Source: Bacteroidota bacterium
GTDB taxonomy: Bacteria > Bacteroidota > Ignavibacteria > UBA10030 > UBA8401
Reading direction: 5' to 3'
Length of the DNA: 10,383 bases
Assembly: GCA_003456055.1 (NCBI GenBank)
Contig: DMPG01000401.1
Location: forward strand, 5,771 to 16,153
Position 1 is the first letter of the stretch. The number at the start of each line of letters is the position of its first letter. Below, one piece after another: positions 7,249 to 10,383 of the stretch. The translations under genes and the position numbers were made by a program. The notes under the pieces are model-generated. The model made no database searches. It was not told the origin of the DNA and saw nothing but the letters and a program-made list of their open reading frames with translations.

Positions 7249-9366
7249 ATGAAGAGAGTATTAATGCTGCTGGTTGTAATATCTGCGACGCTTCTTTCAC
7301 AATTGCAATATCCAAAAACAACAAAGAGTGATCATTCCGATACCTACTTTGGAATTGAAATAGCTGATCCATACCGATGGATGGAACAGGATACGGCTGT
7401 TGCCGTGAAGGAATGGGTTGGTGAGCAAAATAAAGTGACGTTCGGATATTTGGATCAGATTCCCTTCAGGGAAAAAGTAAAAGATCGTCTGACAAAGCTA
7501 ATGAACTATCCCAAGTATGGAGCACCGTTCCGCGCCGGTAAAAATTGGTACTTCTATAAAAATGACGGATTGCAGAACCAGAGCGTACTATATATTCAAC
7601 ACGGATCACTTGAGGCGAAGCCGGAAGTGTTCCTTGATCCGAACAAATTATCTACAGATGGAACAACATCGCTTTCCGGAACAGCATTTGATAAGGGTGG
7701 AAAATATTTTGCGTATTCAATTTCCAAAGCCGGTTCGGATTGGCGCGAAATTTATGTGATGGATGTGAAATCCAAAAAACTAATGAGTGACAAAATTGAG
7801 TGGGCAAAATTCACCGGTATTACCTGGTACGGCAATGGTTTTTATTATTCACGCTATCCGACTCCTGTCGATACCGGTTCAAAATTATCAACATCAAATG
7901 CATATCATAAAGTTTATTATCATGTTCTCGGCACACACCAGTCGAAAGATGCATTGATCTATGAAGACAAAGAGCATCCGCAGCGTCTATTTGGAATAGG
8001 CGTAACTGAAGATGCTCGGTTTCTTTCATTGTACGTCAGCCAGCGCGGATCGAACGGTAACGCGCTCTATTATCGTGATCGCAAGAAAAAAATGGAATTT
8101 TTCCCTATCACCACTTCATTTGATGATGATATCAGCATTATTGACAATATCGGCGATAAACTTCTTCTTACAACAAACAGAAACGCACCCAATAAAAAAA
8201 TAGTCTTGTGTGATCCCACCCGTCCGGAAGAAACGAATTGGAAAATAATTCTACCGGAAAAACCGGAGCCGTTGACATCGGTTACCATTGTCGGGAATAA
8301 AATATTCGCCGTTTATATGAAAGATGTCAGTCACCGCGTGTATGTCTACGATCTGAACGGAAAATTTGAGAATGAAATTTCTCTCGAAACACTCGGGAAT
8401 GTCAGCGGTTTCGGCGGAGAGCGAAAAGATCAATTCACATTCTATACGCTCACGTCGTTTACGTATCCCGCAACGATCTATAAATATGATCTCAAATCCA
8501 AAACGTCATCGTTGTTCAGAAAAACGGAAGTCGATTTTGATCCGAACGATTATGAAACCAAACAAGTGTTCTATCCCAGCAAGGATGGAACGAAAATTCC
8601 GATATTCATTATCCATAAAAAGGGAATTCCGTTGAATGGAAATAATCCTGCGTTATTATATGGATACGGCGGATTCAACGTTTCCATCAATCCGTCGTTC
8701 AGCCCCTCACGGTTATTGTGGCTGGAACAAGGGGGAGTGTATGCAGTTGCCAATATCCGCGGCGGAAGTGAATACGGAGAGAAGTGGCATGAAGCGGGAA
8801 TGCGGCTGAACAAACAAAATGTGTTCGATGATTTTATAGCGGCGGCGGAATATCTCATCTCGGCAAAATATACCAATGCTTCAAAGCTGGCAATCCAGGG
8901 AGGCTCAAACGGCGGTTTGCTCGTCGGTGCGGTGACCAATCAACGACCTGATCTTTTTAAAGTGGCTCTTCCCGCAGTTGGTGTGATGGATATGCTGCGA
9001 TTTCACAAGTTCACAATCGGATGGGCGTGGGTGAATGATTACGGCTCAAGCGACGATTCCGTCCAGTTTAATTATTTGAAAAAATATTCTCCCATTCATA
9101 ATATTCGTGAGGGAGTGAATTATCCTGCAACGCTGGTGACAACTGCTGATCATGATGATCGTGTTGTTCCTGCACATTCGTTCAAATATATTTCCACGCT
9201 GCAGGAAAAATATAAAGGACCAAATCCGGTGATGATCAGAATTGAAACCTCTGCCGGTCATGGAGCAGGAAAACCAACGGCAAAGATCATTGAAGAAACT
9301 TCCGATATCTATTCATTTACATGGTGGAATATGGGAATTACGCCGATGTATTTGTTAAAAGAATAG
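7249..9366 (+). CDS. Secreted prolyl oligopeptidase (family S9A)
   Basis: A full-length 705-residue S9A peptidase. A signal peptide MKRVLMLLVVISATLLSQ (cleavage near 17) precedes the typical N-terminal helix region YPKTTKSDHSDTYFG...IADPYRWME. Residues about 75-430 form the beta-propeller that limits access to small peptides. The alpha/beta-hydrolase domain carries the triad: S553 in GGSNGGLLVG, D636 in ADHDDRVVPAHS (with R638 for the substrate carbonyl) and H671 in AGHGAGK. YGYGGFN (471-477) and NIRGGSEYG (502-510) are the usual oxyanion and loop motifs. It cleaves after internal proline in short peptides. A signal peptide places it in the periplasm or outside, unlike the cytosolic animal enzyme. 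ATG 7249 follows AAAGGA by five bases. No terminator with a T-run follows; the nearest hairpin belongs to the mobile element at 9443. Confidence 0.95.
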   Translation: MKRVLMLLVVISATLLSQLQYPKTTKSDHSDTYFGIEIADPYRWMEQDTAVAVKEWVGEQNKVTFGYLDQIPFREKVKDRLTKLMNYPKYGAPFRAGKNWYFYKNDGLQNQSVLYIQHGSLEAKPEVFLDPNKLSTDGTTSLSGTAFDKGGKYFAYSISKAGSDWREIYVMDVKSKKLMSDKIEWAKFTGITWYGNGFYYSRYPTPVDTGSKLSTSNAYHKVYYHVLGTHQSKDALIYEDKEHPQRLFGIGVTEDARFLSLYVSQRGSNGNALYYRDRKKKMEFFPITTSFDDDISIIDNIGDKLLLTTNRNAPNKKIVLCDPTRPEETNWKIILPEKPEPLTSVTIVGNKIFAVYMKDVSHRVYVYDLNGKFENEISLETLGNVSGFGGERKDQFTFYTLTSFTYPATIYKYDLKSKTSSLFRKTEVDFDPNDYETKQVFYPSKDGTKIPIFIIHKKGIPLNGNNPALLYGYGGFNVSINPSFSPSRLLWLEQGGVYAVANIRGGSEYGEKWHEAGMRLNKQNVFDDFIAAAEYLISAKYTNASKLAIQGGSNGGLLVGAVTNQRPDLFKVALPAVGVMDMLRFHKFTIGWAWVNDYGSSDDSVQFNYLKKYSPIHNIREGVNYPATLVTTADHDDRVVPAHSFKYISTLQEKYKGPNPVMIRIETSAGHGAGKPTAKIIEETSDIYSFTWWNMGITPMYLLKE

Positions 9367-9442
9367 TGAGCAATATTTTGTTTGCAGAGATGTAGTATCT
9401 TCGAAAAGTAAAATCAAAATTACGTGAATCCTTAATTGGAAT

Positions 9443-9470
9443 TTAACTCCGCCTTTTAAGGCGGAGTTAA
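9443..9470. repeat. Left outer hairpin of the element
   Basis: TTAACTCCGCCTT pairs with AAGGCGGAGTTAA, a 13-bp perfect stem around a two-base centre. The GC-rich core (CTCCGCC/GGCGGAG) recurs in the right outer hairpin. In REP/RAYT systems such hairpins are the transposase's DNA substrate. It may also end the peptidase transcript, although it lacks a T-run. Confidence 0.8.
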
Positions 9471-9490
9471 TCTGATCAACCAAATCCAGT

Positions 9491-9506
9491 CAGGGCTTTA
9501 GCCCTG
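9491..9506. repeat. Left inner hairpin
   Basis: CAGGGCT/AGCCCTG with a two-base centre. Its core GGCTTTAGCC (9494-9503) is the reverse complement of the right inner palindrome. It contains an in-frame TAG (9499-9501) that closes the transposase frame upstream. Confidence 0.7.
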
Positions 9507-9531
9507 CAAAAATATAGCATACGTAAAAGTA

Positions 9532-9945
9532 ATGATTCATGCAGTATGGGGAACTAAAAATAGAGAATCCTTTCTGACAACGGAAATAAAACCGGTCGTT
9601 ATTAAGCATATTCGTGAGAATGCCAAAGAGAAGAAAATATTCATCGACACGATTGATGGTTCTACAGAACATCTTCATTGTCTTTTTGGACTCAATGCCG
9701 AGATGTCTATTTCGAAGGCATTACAATTGATGAAGGGTGAATCGGCGTTTTGGATGAATGTACATAAGATCACCAAAACAAAATTTGAATGGGCAGATGA
9801 ATATTATGCTGTCTCCGTTAGTGAATCACAACTTGAAAAGGTGAGAGCCTACATTCTTAATCAAGAAGAACATCATAAAAAAGTGACATTTCAAGATGAA
9901 TATGAAGAATTTATGCGTGTTTACAATTTTGAGCATCACGGCTAA
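9532..9945 (+). CDS. Y1/HUH single-strand transposase, RAYT/IS200-like
   Basis: A 137-residue protein of the Y1_Tnp (IS200/IS605 TnpA-like) family. The metal-binding HUH pair is H47 and H49 in STEHLHCLFGL. The catalytic tyrosine is Y107 in VRAYILNQEEHH, within the family's Y-x3-Q pattern (Q111). KGESAFW (68-74) and KFEWADEYYAVSVSESQLEK (84-103) are the conserved middle part. The enzyme nicks and joins single-stranded DNA at hairpins through a 5'-phosphotyrosine link. No partner TnpB gene is present, which fits a RAYT or IS200-type element. The frame stays open upstream to TAG 9499; the residues before ATG 9532 (AYVKV) look like the family's first strand, so the protein may originally have started at the codon now reading ATA (9514-9516). 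The stop TAA lies inside the right inner hairpin. No ribosome site is clear at either start. Confidence 0.85.
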   Translation: MIHAVWGTKNRESFLTTEIKPVVIKHIRENAKEKKIFIDTIDGSTEHLHCLFGLNAEMSISKALQLMKGESAFWMNVHKITKTKFEWADEYYAVSVSESQLEKVRAYILNQEEHHKKVTFQDEYEEFMRVYNFEHHG

Positions 9946-9949
9946 AGCC
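9940..9949. repeat. Right inner palindrome overlapping the transposase stop codon
   Basis: GGCT-AA-AGCC, with the TAA stop (9943-9945) at its centre. It is the reverse complement of the core of the left inner hairpin, so the two inner palindromes are in opposite orientation, like the outer pair. Confidence 0.6.
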
Positions 9950-9971
9950 AATAGTTTTATTTGAATTGATT

Positions 9972-9991
9972 CTCCGCCATAAATGGCGGAG
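9972..9991. repeat. Right outer hairpin of the element
   Basis: CTCCGCCAT/ATGGCGGAG, a 9-bp stem with a two-base centre. The core matches the left outer hairpin, while the tip differs (CCAT/ATGG against CCTT/AAGG) in a compensated way, so pairing is kept on both sides. Confidence 0.8.
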
Positions 9992-10002
9992 TTAAATTCC
10001 AA

Positions 10003-10359
10003 GAAACAATTTTCCCAGCAAGATTATGTCACACAGAAATATTAAAAAAATCTAAATGGATTGGTGAAAAAGATTTGTACTGAAATGGGGGTGGAGTATG
10101 GGATTGGATATTAAAAATTGGCCTAAAATTAACTCCCAAATTATCCCTCCAATAGATTTTAGCAAAATCTTATTGAAAATTTAATCATTAACCTCTTGCG
10201 TATATCCAAGCTATTTGTTACAATGACTTAAAGTTATTCTTGAACAAGAGACCATTCTTGCCAATAAAGACAACAAAAGTTGTTCTCCCTAGTTTCCCGA
10301 ATCTTCAAATTCGTCTGCAAAGTCATATACTTTTTATAAAAACCATCACAAAATTAATA
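10003..10359. other. Gene-free AT-rich stretch after the element
   Basis: No frame on either strand looks like an intact gene. It holds a hairpin at 10154-10170 (AGATTTT/AAAATCT, extendable by further pairs with one bulge) not followed by a T-run. It also holds short palindromes such as TCTTGAACAAGA near 10238, a 5-bp stem ACAAC/GTTGT near 10272-10285, and a minus-strand stretch at 10218-10333 that might be a decayed gene end (see findings). Confidence 0.6.
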
Positions 10360-10383
10360 GTCATTGCGAGGGAGCAAAGCGAC
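10360..10383. repeat. Start of a GTCATTGCGAG-type dispersed repeat, cut by the window edge
   Basis: GTCATTGCGAGGGAGCAAAG followed by CGAC. It lines up with the reverse complement of the right inner arm of the 1598-1735 element (GTCATTCTGAGGAGCGTAG then CGAC), differing at only a few positions. The rest of the copy is outside the window. Confidence 0.65.

Larger units (their letters stand above)
9436..10002 (+). mobile_element. RAYT / IS200-like element bounded by an 18-bp inverted repeat
   Basis: TTGGAATTTAACTCCGCC at 9436-9453 is the exact reverse complement of 9985-10002. Each copy forms one arm of a larger hairpin (9443-9470 and 9972-9991). Inside these lies a second matched pair of smaller hairpins (9491-9506 and 9940-9949), and the transposase gene fills the rest. 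The arrangement, single-strand-specific transposase plus flanking palindromes, fits the REP-associated (RAYT) systems or a small IS200-type insertion. No target-site duplication is expected or seen. The exact ends cannot be fixed without an empty site in a relative. Confidence 0.65.

Noticed and set aside
8571..8939. A 122-codon minus-strand frame
   Set aside because: It is antisense to the catalytic domain of the prolyl oligopeptidase and is a mirror of its conserved codons.
9377..9403. TTTG followed by TATCTTCG, resembling a Bacteroidota -33/-7 promoter before the mobile element
   Set aside because: The spacer is only 15 bases where about 19-21 is usual, and the -7 element has one mismatch.
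10196..10224. Promoter-like TTGCGT, 17 bases, TACAAT on the plus strand
   Set aside because: The -35 matches at only three positions, the next 150 bases hold no gene, and such matches are common in AT-rich DNA.

Overview
The window looks like a chromosomal segment of a Bacteroidota/Ignavibacteriota-type Gram-negative bacterium. The reasons are moderate-to-low GC, short purine-rich ribosome sites just before ATG, secreted proteins whose signal peptides end in Phe-Ser-Gln or Leu-Ser-Gln, and dispersed palindromic repeats of the GTCATT(C/G)-type. This placement is an inference from style; no marker gene is present.

Layout. (1) 1-1416, minus strand: the N-terminal 472 codons of a membrane-anchored signalling protein (about eight membrane helices, a GAF domain, then the start of a SpoIIE/RsbU-type phosphatase domain) that runs off the left edge. 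(2) 1417-1757: a non-coding gap with a possible promoter and a 138-bp palindromic repeat. (3) 1758-4234, plus strand: a ten-helix transporter-like protein (EamA/DMT-like), then a POT/PTR2-type proton-coupled peptide transporter. The pair ends in a strong hairpin that overlaps the transporter's stop codon and also serves the convergent gene. (4) 4274-4987, minus strand: a P-loop kinase-like protein of unknown substrate. (5) 5113-9366, plus strand: a free-standing YbaK-type aminoacyl-tRNA deacylase, then two secreted peptidases 23 nt apart, an M14 zinc carboxypeptidase and an S9A prolyl oligopeptidase. (6) 9436-10002: a small single-stranded-DNA transposase (Y1/HUH, RAYT-like) enclosed by two nested pairs of hairpins and an 18-bp inverted repeat. 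(7) 10003-10383: about 380 bases without a credible gene, ending in a truncated dispersed repeat of the same family as the one in the 1417-1757 gap.

How it fits together. The secreted prolyl oligopeptidase and M14 carboxypeptidase would cut extracytoplasmic peptides, and the POT transporter could import the products, so the middle of the window reads as a peptide-scavenging neighbourhood. The YbaK-type editing protein, the P-loop protein and the GAF/SpoIIE regulator are housekeeping or signalling genes with no proven link to it. The parts least explained by ordinary genes are the nested-palindrome transposase element, whose reading frame appears to have lost a more upstream ATG (ATA is there instead), and the two related palindromic repeats at either end. 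I found no CRISPR array, tRNA, rRNA, phage module or defence system.
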